Part shown: positions 15,553 through 23,106 of the stretch, piece by piece
Numbering within the stretch: position 1 is the first letter of the stretch
Layout: each line of letters starts with the position of its first letter
Source: CAYTRP01 sp964625145
GTDB taxonomy: Bacteria > Sumerlaeota > Sumerlaeia > SLMS01 > JAHLLQ01
Direction of reading: 5' to 3'
NCBI GenBank assembly: GCA_964625145.1
Contig: CAZVAQ010000037.1
Span: forward strand, 1-24,772
Length of the DNA: 24,772 nucleotides
Notes under the pieces: generated by a model
Databases searched by the model: none
Seen by the model: the letters and a program-made list of their open reading frames with translations, nothing else
Told to the model about the DNA's origin: nothing
Made by a program: the position numbers and the translations under genes

Positions 15553-16460
15553 CCCCCCCCTGCTGCGGATTTGATGACCATCGGGCCGATGAGAATCAGG
15601 AAGATCGACGGGAAGATGAAGATCACCATCGGGATGAGGATCTGCACGGGCGCCTTGTTTGCCTTTGTCTCGGCCATTTGCATGCGCTGGAATCGCAGGA
15701 TTTCCGATTGGCGGCGCAAGACCGTTTCAATGCGCGATCCAAGCTGCTCCTGCTGGATCAGCGCCGTGGCAAGCGTGCGCATCTGCGGGATGTCGCTGCG
15801 GTCGGCCAGCTCGTTCAGCGCCTTCTTGCGCGGCTGGCCGAGCTGGATCTGGTGCGTGAACCGGTTGACCTCGTCCTGCAGCGGGCCCTTGCCCAACTGC
15901 TGCGCGGCACGATCCATGGCGATGGAGAAATCCAGCCCCGACTCCACCAGCAGCGTCACAAGATCGAGAAAGTACGGCAGCGCCTTGAAGATGGCATGGC
16001 GGCGCTTCTTGATGATGTCGTTGAGGACGATGAATGGCATGAAGAACAGGATGATGCCCAGTATCAGGGCCAACGCCAGGACCTGCCCCGGCTTGGCATC
16101 GGGATAAAGCAGCAGAAAGAGGGGGAGGCAGACGCCCAGCAGGAACATCGCCAAGTGAGAGCCGACGTACTCCCGGGGGGAGAAATAGTCGTTCAGGCCC
16201 GAGAGGTTCAGGTTTCGCGCCGCCCACTTCTCATACTGCTGCAGCGGCATCAGGCGGACAGCCTCGGAATAATTGCCCAGCCGGCGGGCAATGGGGAGCA
16301 TGATGATCAGCAGTCCGAGCTGGCGGGAGTCGAACCGCTGAGCCTCCTCGTTGAGGCTGGTGGAGATCCACGCAACCCAATAGCCGAGGGCGGCAAAGGC
16401 CAGCGCGGCAATGCCGGCCAGCATGTAAGGCGTGTAATCGGTGGTCAGGTTTGGGTCCAT
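15549..16460 (-). CDS. tadC: TadC inner-membrane platform protein
   Basis: 303-residue type II secretion F-domain protein of the TadC branch. There is an N-terminal membrane helix at about 12-32, a second pair at about 103-145, the GspF-type core (LVESGLDFSIAMDRAA) at about 170-190 and a last helix at the C-terminus (about 276-296). Length and layout match TadC. With TadB it forms the polytopic platform through which the TadA ATPase drives pilus assembly. It starts 9 nt after tadB and its stop overlaps the FHA gene start. The last three codons before the stop sit in a run of eight G. Confidence 0.93.
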   Translation of the reverse strand: MDPNLTTDYTPYMLAGIAALAFAALGYWVAWISTSLNEEAQRFDSRQLGLLIIMLPIARRLGNYSEAVRLMPLQQYEKWAARNLNLSGLNDYFSPREYVGSHLAMFLLGVCLPLFLLLYPDAKPGQVLALALILGIILFFMPFIVLNDIIKKRRHAIFKALPYFLDLVTLLVESGLDFSIAMDRAAQQLGKGPLQDEVNRFTHQIQLGQPRKKALNELADRSDIPQMRTLATALIQQEQLGSRIETVLRRQSEILRFQRMQMAETKANKAPVQILIPMVIFIFPSIFLILIGPMVIKSAAGGG

Positions 16461-16469
16461 GGTCTCTGC

Positions 16470-17366
16470 TCAGACATCGATATCGGTGATTCTGCGGATG
16501 ATTAGGAAGCCAATCGTGTCCAGAATGACGACGCTGATGAAGATCATGATGCCGGCGAAGGTGTTGAAGAGGATCCACACCAGCTCCGCATCAATGAAGA
16601 AGAGCATCCCCATCAGTGCGAACGGTGCGGCGGTCAGGATGTACGCCTGCGCCTTGCCCTGCGCGGTCAGCGTCTGCACGTGGCGCTCGATGCGGAAGCG
16701 CTCCTGGACGACCTGCAGCGCGCGCTCGCAGATTTCCGGGATGCCCTTGCCCATGCGATGGACGGCATTGATGGAGGCCACGAACAGGTGCAGGTCCTCA
16801 ATGGCCACGCGCTTGGTCAGGTTCTCCAGGGCGCGTTCCTGCGTCTGCCCAAGGCTGACCTCCCGCAGCACGAGCTTGAACTCCCCGGCGATGGGGTCCT
16901 TCAACTCCTCGGTCATCATGCGCATGGCATCGGGAAACGCCAGCCCCGACTTCATGCTGTTGGAGATGATGGTCAACGCGTCGACCATCTGCAGATGAAA
17001 CTTGGTCAGGCGCTTGTTGTAGGCCCGCTTGATCAGGATGTCGGGCACAAAGAAGGCCGGGATAGAAAAGATAATGACCGGTATCAGCAGCTGCATTGGC
17101 TCAAGGGCGCTGAACAACGCCGCAACAAACAGGGCGGCGGTCGCCGCGCACGCCATCTTCATCGTCATGATCCAGGACGGCGGCATGTAGACGAACATTT
17201 CGTCCAGCGTGGCCTCGGAAGACTTGGTGAAGCGTCGGCTGTATTCATCCGCTCCGGCCGACAGCGAGGACGTGATCACGAAGATCAGCGTGCCAATGGC
17301 GGCGGCCCCCATCACGATGAAGAGGACCAGATAAGGGTTTTGTCCGTAGAACTCGAAGATCGTCAT
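16470..17366 (-). CDS. tadB: TadB inner-membrane platform protein
   Basis: 298-residue type II secretion F-domain protein of the TadB branch, partner of TadC. A first membrane helix lies at about 13-33, a pair at about 68-108, the F-domain with SNSMKSGLAFPDAMRMM at about 135-150 and a C-terminal helical region at about 240-290. The start lies 2 nt after the TadA stop, implying coupled translation. The order tadA-tadB-tadC is the standard tad order. Confidence 0.93.
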   Translation of the reverse strand: MTIFEFYGQNPYLVLFIVMGAAAIGTLIFVITSSLSAGADEYSRRFTKSSEATLDEMFVYMPPSWIMTMKMACAATAALFVAALFSALEPMQLLIPVIIFSIPAFFVPDILIKRAYNKRLTKFHLQMVDALTIISNSMKSGLAFPDAMRMMTEELKDPIAGEFKLVLREVSLGQTQERALENLTKRVAIEDLHLFVASINAVHRMGKGIPEICERALQVVQERFRIERHVQTLTAQGKAQAYILTAAPFALMGMLFFIDAELVWILFNTFAGIMIFISVVILDTIGFLIIRRITDIDV

Positions 17367-17368
17367 TG

Positions 17369-19186
17369 TTAGTCGGCCTGGAAGATCTCAAGAGGCACAT
17401 CCACACCGGTTTCCTTGAGTCGCGCGATGAAGGCAGGAATGTAGCCACAGGGGAGATAGCGGCCCTGCACCGTGCCGTCGGCGACCGAGGTGCATTCGAA
17501 GCGATAGACTTCCTTCATGTCGTACTCACCCTCGTCGAGGCCGAGGATCTCCGCGACGCTGGTGATGCGGCGCTTGCCGTCGGGGAAGCGCTCCACCTGG
17601 ATGATGAGGTTGATGGCGCGGGAGATTTGCTCGCGGATCGCGGGCAGGGGCATCTCGATCCCCGCCATGAGACACATCGTCTCCAGACGCGAGAGCATCT
17701 CGCGCGGACCGTTGGCGTGGCCGGTGGTCAGCGAGCCGTCGTGACCGGTGTTCATGGCCTGCAACATGTCCACCGCCTCGCCACCGCGGCACTCGCCGAC
17801 GATGATGCGTTGCGGCCTCATGCGCAGTGAGTTGCGCACAAGGTCGCGGATCGTGATCTCCGGGGTTCCCTCCGCATTGCCTGGGCGGGTCTCCAGGGAG
17901 ATCACGTGTGGCTGCGGGATCTGCAGTTCCGCGCTGTCCTCGATCGTGATGATGCGTTCGTCCGGCGGGATGAAGGACGAGAGGACGTTGAGCAGTGTCG
18001 TCTTGCCGGCCGCCGTCGCACCGGAGATGAGGATGTTCAGCCGGTTCTCCACCGCGAGCTTGAAGAACTTTAGCATCGCGGGGCTCATGCTGCCACCCTT
18101 GACCAATTGCTCGGGAGAAAGCGGCGTGGGCGGAAACTTGCGGATCGTGAGCACGGGGCCCGAGCGCGACAGCGGCGCGATGATCGCGTTCACACGCGAG
18201 CCATCGGCCAGTCGCGCGTCGACCATGGGCGTCAGCTTGTTGATCTGGCGACCCAGTGGCGCCACGATGCGGTTGATGACCGTCTCAAGGCGTTCCTCGT
18301 CAATGTAGACCTTGTCGGTCTTGATGGTCTTTCCGCGCCGGGCGACGTAGATGTTGTCCGGCCCGTTGACCATGATTTCCTCGACTTCAGGATCGACAAG
18401 GAAATCCTGGATGGGGCCAAGACCCAGCGCCTCGCTCAACACGTCCTTGAGCAAGGTTTGCGGATCCACGTTGCGCGGCAGCTTGCCGTGCTGCTGCAGG
18501 TCAAAGATGATCTGGTTGGCCATGACGCGTGCCTTGGCCCACAGTTCCTTGTCCTCCAGCGTCTCCAGCGAGTTGCGGCGGATGCGGATGGCATCGATCA
18601 ACTGCTCGTGGATTTGCGCGCGCAGTTCGGTGTAGGCGTCCTTGCGGGCGCCCTTCTTCTCCTTGTGCGCGGCAAAGGGCGAGTAGTTCTCGTCCCCGCT
18701 CTGCCGTCCCAGCTTTGGCGGCCCCTGCTTGATCTTCGTGCCCTCGTCCGTGGTGCCGGACTTGGCGCGCATGGGCTCCAGAACCATCGTCTCGATCTTC
18801 ATGGTCCCTTCGGCAGAGGGGCGCACGCCTCCCCCGCCGTCGGCGCCGTTGGCGGCACGGCTGGAGCGCGAGCTGCGCTCCTCGACGCAGAAGATCGCCA
18901 GCACATCACCCAGGATCAACCGGTCGCCCGGTTGCAGGATGGTGGTTGTGATCTTCTGGTCATTCACGAAGACACCGACGGTGCTGCCCAGGTCGGTGAT
19001 CTCGTAGGTGTCGCCCTTGCGGCTGATCTTTGCGTGGCGCTTGGAGATGGTCGGGCGCCGGAGCACGATGTCGCACCCGGTGTCCCGACCCAAAGTGTAA
19101 GCGTCCTCAACGAGCGGGACTTGCTCGTTGAGGACACCATCCAAGGTCTTTAACTGCAGATGAAAGGTTGCTGTCCTGGCAGCCAA
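17369..19186 (-). CDS. tadA: TadA/CpaF secretion ATPase fused to an N-terminal FHA domain
   Basis: 605 residues, the main motor of the Tad machine. Residues about 1-100 form an FHA domain (GR at 33-34, Ser48 and His51 in ISKRH, GSTVGVFVND). A Gly/Ser-rich and charged linker of about 80 residues leads to the CpaF-specific helical N-domain (about 183-255), the EIMVNGP motif (270-276) and the ATPase core. Walker A is GATAAGKT (389-396), an unusual but valid GxxxxGKT form. Walker B is RIIVGECRGGE with Glu465, and the histidine box is GHDGSLTTGHA with Gly where Val is usual. The start is a TTG at 19184-19186: the frame closes at TAA eight codons upstream and no ATG precedes the FHA fold. A weak GACGGGG lies 8 nt away. 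The FHA domain suggests recruitment or control by phosphothreonine. Confidence 0.93.
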   Translation of the reverse strand: MAARTATFHLQLKTLDGVLNEQVPLVEDAYTLGRDTGCDIVLRRPTISKRHAKISRKGDTYEITDLGSTVGVFVNDQKITTTILQPGDRLILGDVLAIFCVEERSSRSSRAANGADGGGGVRPSAEGTMKIETMVLEPMRAKSGTTDEGTKIKQGPPKLGRQSGDENYSPFAAHKEKKGARKDAYTELRAQIHEQLIDAIRIRRNSLETLEDKELWAKARVMANQIIFDLQQHGKLPRNVDPQTLLKDVLSEALGLGPIQDFLVDPEVEEIMVNGPDNIYVARRGKTIKTDKVYIDEERLETVINRIVAPLGRQINKLTPMVDARLADGSRVNAIIAPLSRSGPVLTIRKFPPTPLSPEQLVKGGSMSPAMLKFFKLAVENRLNILISGATAAGKTTLLNVLSSFIPPDERIITIEDSAELQIPQPHVISLETRPGNAEGTPEITIRDLVRNSLRMRPQRIIVGECRGGEAVDMLQAMNTGHDGSLTTGHANGPREMLSRLETMCLMAGIEMPLPAIREQISRAINLIIQVERFPDGKRRITSVAEILGLDEGEYDMKEVYRFECTSVADGTVQGRYLPCGYIPAFIARLKETGVDVPLEIFQAD

Positions 19187-19207
19187 GTCGATACCCCGTC
19201 TGTTGGA

Positions 19208-20920
19208 TTATTCCTTTTCCCAGGGAGCCGGGGGCACTTCCTTGACGGTCTTGTTATCCTTGTCCCAGCCCAGATAGAAGCCCGGTCCCGGCACGACATA
19301 CTCCGAATGCCTCTCGAAGAACTCGCGCGCTTCCTGACCGGCCTCGGCGATGGACGGACGTCCCTCGTTGAACAGCGTCGGGACGCGCGGCGTGATGAAG
19401 AAGTACGACCGCGTGTTGGCGCCACGGCGGCTCTGCTTCTTGAAGAACAAGTTGACGATGGGAATCTTGCCCAGGATCGGCGTCTCCGCCTTGCTGCGGC
19501 CATAGAGGTTCGCATTGATGCCGCTCACGACCACGGTCTGGTTGTTCTCGGCCGTGATGGTCGATTCCGAACGGCTTGTGCGCAGCGCCAGCGTGCCGGG
19601 GCTGTTCTCCCCGCCACCCGAGAAGGTCGTGCCGTCCTCGGTCGTGGAGTTGTTGTCCACCGACACATTGACCGTGATCTTCTTGTTGTCGTCGACGATC
19701 GGGGTCATGGTCAGGACAAGGCCCGTGTCGATGGTCGCAATGCCGACGCTCTCGGAACCAACCAAGGGGACCAGGATCGATCCGCCATCCTGGTAGGTGG
19801 CGCTCTCGCCGCTCTTCACGACGGTGAAGGCCTCGATGTAGTTGGTGACGCTCTCCTCGGTCTTCAGGAGGCGCAGCAGCGCGCCGCCGGCGAGCACCTG
19901 GCCGAACAGGAAGCCATCGCTCCACTCATACTGCCCGTTGTTCAGATCGCCATCGAGCGTGATGCCGCCGATGGGATCCGTCGCGGTGCCGAGATTCAAC
20001 ACGATGTCAGAGAAGGGTCCCTGCTCGCGGCCGCGGGTCGCCACCTTGTCCAGGTCGAAGGTGACCAGGATGATGTCGAGTTGGATCTCCGGCTTGTCGA
20101 GGGAGATCTGGTTGGTGACATTGTCAAAGTAGCTGGCAGCCAGATCTTCTGCGAATTCCCGCTGACGGTCGGTATAGGCAAAGCCGGTGAGGACGACAAA
20201 GGGTTCGCCCTTGTTGTTCTTCCGCAGGTCCGCCTTGATGTTCGTAAACTCGCGGCTCTTGAAGGCGTCCATCAAGTCCGCCAACAGGCGCTCCTGCTCG
20301 ACCTGAAAGAAGCGGCGCTCCACGAGATCGACGACATCGTAGCGCTTGATGACGGTCTCGTAGCGCTTGGCGTCCTCCTGGGTCAGGATCTGCCCGCTGG
20401 TCACGATGGAGTCGCCCACGCGCTCGACGTTGACGCCAATGATGCCGGAGAGCATGCGGCGCAGCTCCTCCAGCGAGCGGTCGACATCGGCCTCGATGGT
20501 GACGAAGCGATAGACGCGGCGGTCGTTGCCACGGACGATCTGCAGGTCGGACGTCCCGCGGCCGACGAAGGTGACCTCGACGCCCGTGTCGCGCACGACG
20601 GCGGAGATCGCCTGCGGGTTGCTCACGAAGATGTCATCCACGCGCGTTTCCATGAGGAAGTAGCGCTCGCCCGGTGCACGGCGAATGACCTCCAGGACAG
20701 AATCGTCGTTCGCGGCCGGGCGGGCAGAGGTCTGTGCAGATGTCGTCGCGCCTCCGGTCACCGCCGCGGGCGCCTGCGCTTGGGCTTGAGGACCGGCGAT
20801 GTGATCAACCGCCACGCTCGAGTCCGCCTCGAGCATGCGCGTGTTCTGCGCGACGGAACCAGCGGCCAACGACAGACATGACACTGCCAGAACTGCTTGC
20901 ACAATCCGATTGCTTCTCAT
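19208..20920 (-). CDS. cpaC: Tad outer-membrane secretin (CpaC/RcpA)
   Basis: 570-residue protein with a signal peptide (hydrophobic core VLAVSCLSLAAG, likely cut after SVAQ), a linker rich in Ala/Gln/Thr, an N-terminal domain with the CpaC-type plug and a BON-like segment (about 75-210), and a C-terminal secretin domain. The hallmark TPILGKIPIVNLFF lies at about 480-493. Secretins form the outer-membrane ring through which the pilus passes. The ATG at 20918-20920 is chosen because GAGGAG lies 9 nt upstream and the signal peptide starts there; an open extension to 21034 overlaps cpaB. A tail of about 56 residues after the secretin domain could contact a pilotin. Confidence 0.93.
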   Translation of the reverse strand: MRSNRIVQAVLAVSCLSLAAGSVAQNTRMLEADSSVAVDHIAGPQAQAQAPAAVTGGATTSAQTSARPAANDDSVLEVIRRAPGERYFLMETRVDDIFVSNPQAISAVVRDTGVEVTFVGRGTSDLQIVRGNDRRVYRFVTIEADVDRSLEELRRMLSGIIGVNVERVGDSIVTSGQILTQEDAKRYETVIKRYDVVDLVERRFFQVEQERLLADLMDAFKSREFTNIKADLRKNNKGEPFVVLTGFAYTDRQREFAEDLAASYFDNVTNQISLDKPEIQLDIILVTFDLDKVATRGREQGPFSDIVLNLGTATDPIGGITLDGDLNNGQYEWSDGFLFGQVLAGGALLRLLKTEESVTNYIEAFTVVKSGESATYQDGGSILVPLVGSESVGIATIDTGLVLTMTPIVDDNKKITVNVSVDNNSTTEDGTTFSGGGENSPGTLALRTSRSESTITAENNQTVVVSGINANLYGRSKAETPILGKIPIVNLFFKKQSRRGANTRSYFFITPRVPTLFNEGRPSIAEAGQEAREFFERHSEYVVPGPGFYLGWDKDNKTVKEVPPAPWEKE

Positions 20921-20933
20921 GCGGTCTCGCTCC

Positions 20934-21848
20934 TCAGGGAGTGTTTTGTGTTCCCAAAATGGCATCCACACCAAGGGTCCTCTCCTGGCTGTTGCGCACA
21001 TTGCGCTCGAGCTGGAGATTGCCCAATTCACCAAGCTCCTTGAAGTCGTCGTAGCCGACCAACCTCAAGTCATCCAGCGTGGTTGTGTCATCCGGACGGC
21101 GCAGCAGGAGGGTGAATGTCAATTCGTCGCTCCCCATGGCCGTGCGGTTGCCGTAGCGCATGGCAAAGCTCAGGATCTGGGCCTCCTGCGGGGTCACGGC
21201 CATGGTGACGGAGCGGGCGTTGCGTCCACTGCCCGTCTCCTTCGCCGTGATGTTCGGCTGCAGGAATTCGTTCCCCACCGCCAAGACCCTCACGTTCTGG
21301 AAGAGGAAGGCTGTGGTTGGGCGCGAAATCTCGCGTTTGATGACTTGGGGCATGGCGTTGGGAACCTGGATCACATCCTCCACGACCTCCGGGAGATCCA
21401 GATTGGCCAAGATGTCCACCCGGTCTCCCGGACGCACAAAGCTGGCGACCATCCCGGTGGAATCCAGCGGAATGGAGATGGCGCGCTGGCCGGGCTGCAG
21501 GTTCGCGGTAAACTGCGCTTCGGCGCTGGTGGTATCATCATCGCGGCGCAGGTGTCCCTCAAGGATCACGTTGTTGGCGCCAATGTCCTGCGTGAGCATC
21601 TGGCCCGAGATCAGGGACTCGTTGCCGGGGGTGTAGTACCCGGTCATTCCCTGCAGCAGGCTGGCAGGCACCTGCTCCATGCGGATATCGGATCGATTGA
21701 GCACCTGGCCCCGGGACTTGTTCACGGCGGCCACGAGCACCGGCGTCGTCGGAGGGGGCTGGGCTTTGTCCCGCAAATACCTGCCAATGCCTACAAAAGC
21801 GATGATGCCGAAAAGCACAGCAATGATGATGGGGAGTTTGCCTTGCAT
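20934..21848 (-). CDS. cpaB: Flp pilus assembly protein CpaB/RcpC
   Basis: 304 residues. One N-terminal membrane anchor or signal (about 5-23) is followed by the SAF domain typical of CpaB (VLVAAVNKSRGQVLNRSDI at about 37-55) and the RcpC-type domain with PGDRVDILA at about 138-146. CpaB is a periplasmic partner of the secretin. The start has AAGGGAAG upstream. It lies 13 nt before the secretin start and 21 nt after tadV, so it is part of the tad operon. Confidence 0.92.
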   Translation of the reverse strand: MQGKLPIIIAVLFGIIAFVGIGRYLRDKAQPPPTTPVLVAAVNKSRGQVLNRSDIRMEQVPASLLQGMTGYYTPGNESLISGQMLTQDIGANNVILEGHLRRDDDTTSAEAQFTANLQPGQRAISIPLDSTGMVASFVRPGDRVDILANLDLPEVVEDVIQVPNAMPQVIKREISRPTTAFLFQNVRVLAVGNEFLQPNITAKETGSGRNARSVTMAVTPQEAQILSFAMRYGNRTAMGSDELTFTLLLRRPDDTTTLDDLRLVGYDDFKELGELGNLQLERNVRNSQERTLGVDAILGTQNTP

Positions 21849-21869
21849 ACGCTTCCCTTGACTGGATTC

Positions 21870-22358
21870 TTAGGGGTACATCTGGACAAACGCGATGCAA
21901 ACACCGACACACAAAGCGGTTCCAAAAGGCACACGAACCAGCAGAACGGGAGTGCGGGGAGTGTCATCCTCCTTGGGGGGCGGCTTGAGCATCCGCCATG
22001 CAATTACACCCAGCCCCATCAAGCCTCCGGCGACAACGCCCCAGCCAATGGTCACGAGCACGAAGTACGGAAAGGTGAGCGCGCCAATGGCAGCGGCCAG
22101 CTTGACATCCCCACCTCCCACGACCGGTCTTCCACGGCTCAACCCGGAAATCAGATAGGGGAGGAAAAAGATCCCTCCCCCCAAAACAGTGGCGAAAAGC
22201 GCCATGAGAAAAGGTTCGAGCCCCTCAAGCCCCGACAACAGCAAACCCAGCGCGATGGCTGGAAAGGTCATCCAGTTGTAAATCTTCCCGGCCGATAACT
22301 CGGTGTAGAAGGTGACAGGCAGGATGATGGCCAGTGCCAGAAGCTTGAAGGGCTCCAT
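21870..22358 (-). CDS. tadV: Prepilin peptidase TadV/CpaA (A24 family)
   Basis: 162-residue polytopic membrane protease of the A24 family that cuts Flp prepilin and pseudopilins after glycine. The second catalytic motif is intact as GGGDVK (81-86, Asp84). At the first catalytic position, where TadV and CpaA proteins normally have Asp in a D-L-x-x-x-x-I-x-N context, this sequence reads TELSAGKIYNW, putting Glu20 there. Six or so hydrophobic helices fit the family. It begins 8 nt after the flp stop with a poor Shine-Dalgarno, so it is probably translated by coupling. Function is likely but the Glu substitution needs attention. Confidence 0.9.
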   Translation of the reverse strand: MEPFKLLALAIILPVTFYTELSAGKIYNWMTFPAIALGLLLSGLEGLEPFLMALFATVLGGGIFFLPYLISGLSRGRPVVGGGDVKLAAAIGALTFPYFVLVTIGWGVVAGGLMGLGVIAWRMLKPPPKEDDTPRTPVLLVRVPFGTALCVGVCIAFVQMYP

Positions 22359-22366
22359 TGTCGAGG

Positions 22367-22657
22367 TTATTCGGCGACGGTGATCTCGGTTTCGGCTGCG
22401 CCATCGGCGGCCTGGGTCATGTCGGTCTTGTCATCGCGCAGGCCTTCCTGCGTGTTGTCGACATTGCCGGCCTTCGTCGCGGTCTCCACCTTGCCGCCGA
22501 CCTTGTCGACGCTGGTGGCGACCTGTTCCTTGACCTGCTGGCCAAGCATCATGAAGGCGAGGATGCCACCCACGGCGATGAGGACGAGGATGATCACGTA
22601 TTCTGTGCTGATGGCACCGAGGTTCTTGCGGGTCTTGGCGTAGCGGTTGAGATTCAT
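22367..22657 (-). CDS. flp: Flp-type major pilin
   Basis: 96-residue prepilin. A short basic leader ends in Gly14, and the mature N-terminus is AISTEYVIIL with Glu at +5 and Tyr at +6, the Flp motif. A single hydrophobic helix (about 20-39) follows. The last 55 residues are hydrophilic, rich in Asp, Glu, Lys and Thr, and make it longer than most Flp pilins. The ATG at 22655-22657 is preferred because AAGGAG lies 8 nt upstream; the frame is open to 22753 but that would disrupt the leader. TadV would remove the leader and TadA would drive polymerisation. Confidence 0.92.
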   Translation of the reverse strand: MNLNRYAKTRKNLGAISTEYVIILVLIAVGGILAFMMLGQQVKEQVATSVDKVGGKVETATKAGNVDNTQEGLRDDKTDMTQAADGAAETEITVAE

Positions 22658-22665
22658 GTGTACTG

Positions 22666-22671
22666 CTCCTT
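22666..22671 (-). promoter_or_regulatory. Strong ribosome binding site of the flp pilin
   Basis: AAGGAG on the minus strand, 8 nt before the ATG at 22655-22657. It fixes the pilin start. It lies in a 92-nt gap, the longest within the Tad run, as expected for a pilin that must be made in large amounts; no promoter could be picked out with confidence in that gap. Confidence 0.8.
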
Positions 22672-22749
22672 TTGTGGGGGATACTTCGATACTTGTCCGT
22701 GCAGAGGGTTCAGGTGGGCTCAGCAAGTCAAGCTCGATTTTCCAAAATC

Positions 22750-23106
22750 TCAAGGTCTGGATATCGACCGGTAGAGTTGCGACAGATACGCGCGATCGGC
22801 GTGCTCTGACTCGGCCTTGCCGGCACCTCCTGTGATGTAATTTATCTCCATCTCGAGGCGTGTCCCGGTGAAGTCCTCGTCCAGGGCCTCAATTTTCGCC
22901 GGATTATTGAACAGCGTGTAGGGGCTGGCGCCAAAGAGGACCGCGTCGGCGGTCTTGTTGAGCCAGATGAAGGCGACGACCATGGCGCTGAGCAGGATGA
23001 CATACTCGGTCATCATGACGCCATCCTCGTCGCGGGCCATCATGGCGAATCTCTGGCGAAAGCGTGCCCAACTCATTCGGTCGTCGCCCGTTTGAACCTT
23101 ACTCAT
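22750..23106 (-). CDS. Small pilin-like or pseudopilin protein
   Basis: 118 residues. A basic/Arg-rich leader ends DEDG (Gly29) and is followed by VMMTEYVILL, with Glu at +5 and Tyr at +6, then one hydrophobic helix to about residue 48. This is a Flp/TadE-type prepilin cleavage motif. The remaining 70 residues are polar. The chosen ATG (23104-23106) overlaps the stop of the restored tadE frame by four bases (ATGA) and has GGAG 9 nt upstream; a further ATG at 23121 is possible. It could be a minor pilin at the tip or base of the fibre, or a second Flp-like subunit. No close family is recognised beyond the N-terminal motif. Confidence 0.82.
   Translation of the reverse strand: MSKVQTGDDRMSWARFRQRFAMMARDEDGVMMTEYVILLSAMVVAFIWLNKTADAVLFGASPYTLFNNPAKIEALDEDFTGTRLEMEINYITGGAGKAESEHADRAYLSQLYRSISRP

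Noticed and set aside
8910..19186. Kinase/FHA genes considered as a type VI secretion regulatory cluster
   Set aside because: No type VI structural gene (sheath, Hcp, VgrG, ClpV, TssJKLM) is visible; all neighbours are Tad components.
19160..20881. 573-codon plus-strand open frame opposite the secretin gene
   Set aside because: Shadow of the GC-rich secretin gene; no motif, no plausible start signal, and the opposite strand has a full signal peptide and secretin signature.
19208..20920. Secretin considered as type II secretion GspD or type IV pilus PilQ
   Set aside because: Flanked by cpaB and tadA, with CpaC-type length and only one short N-terminal module set; no gsp or pil assembly genes lie beside it.
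20835..22298. 487-codon plus-strand open frame opposite cpaB and tadV
   Set aside because: Spans two well supported minus-strand genes and their junction; the product is low-complexity and shows no domain.
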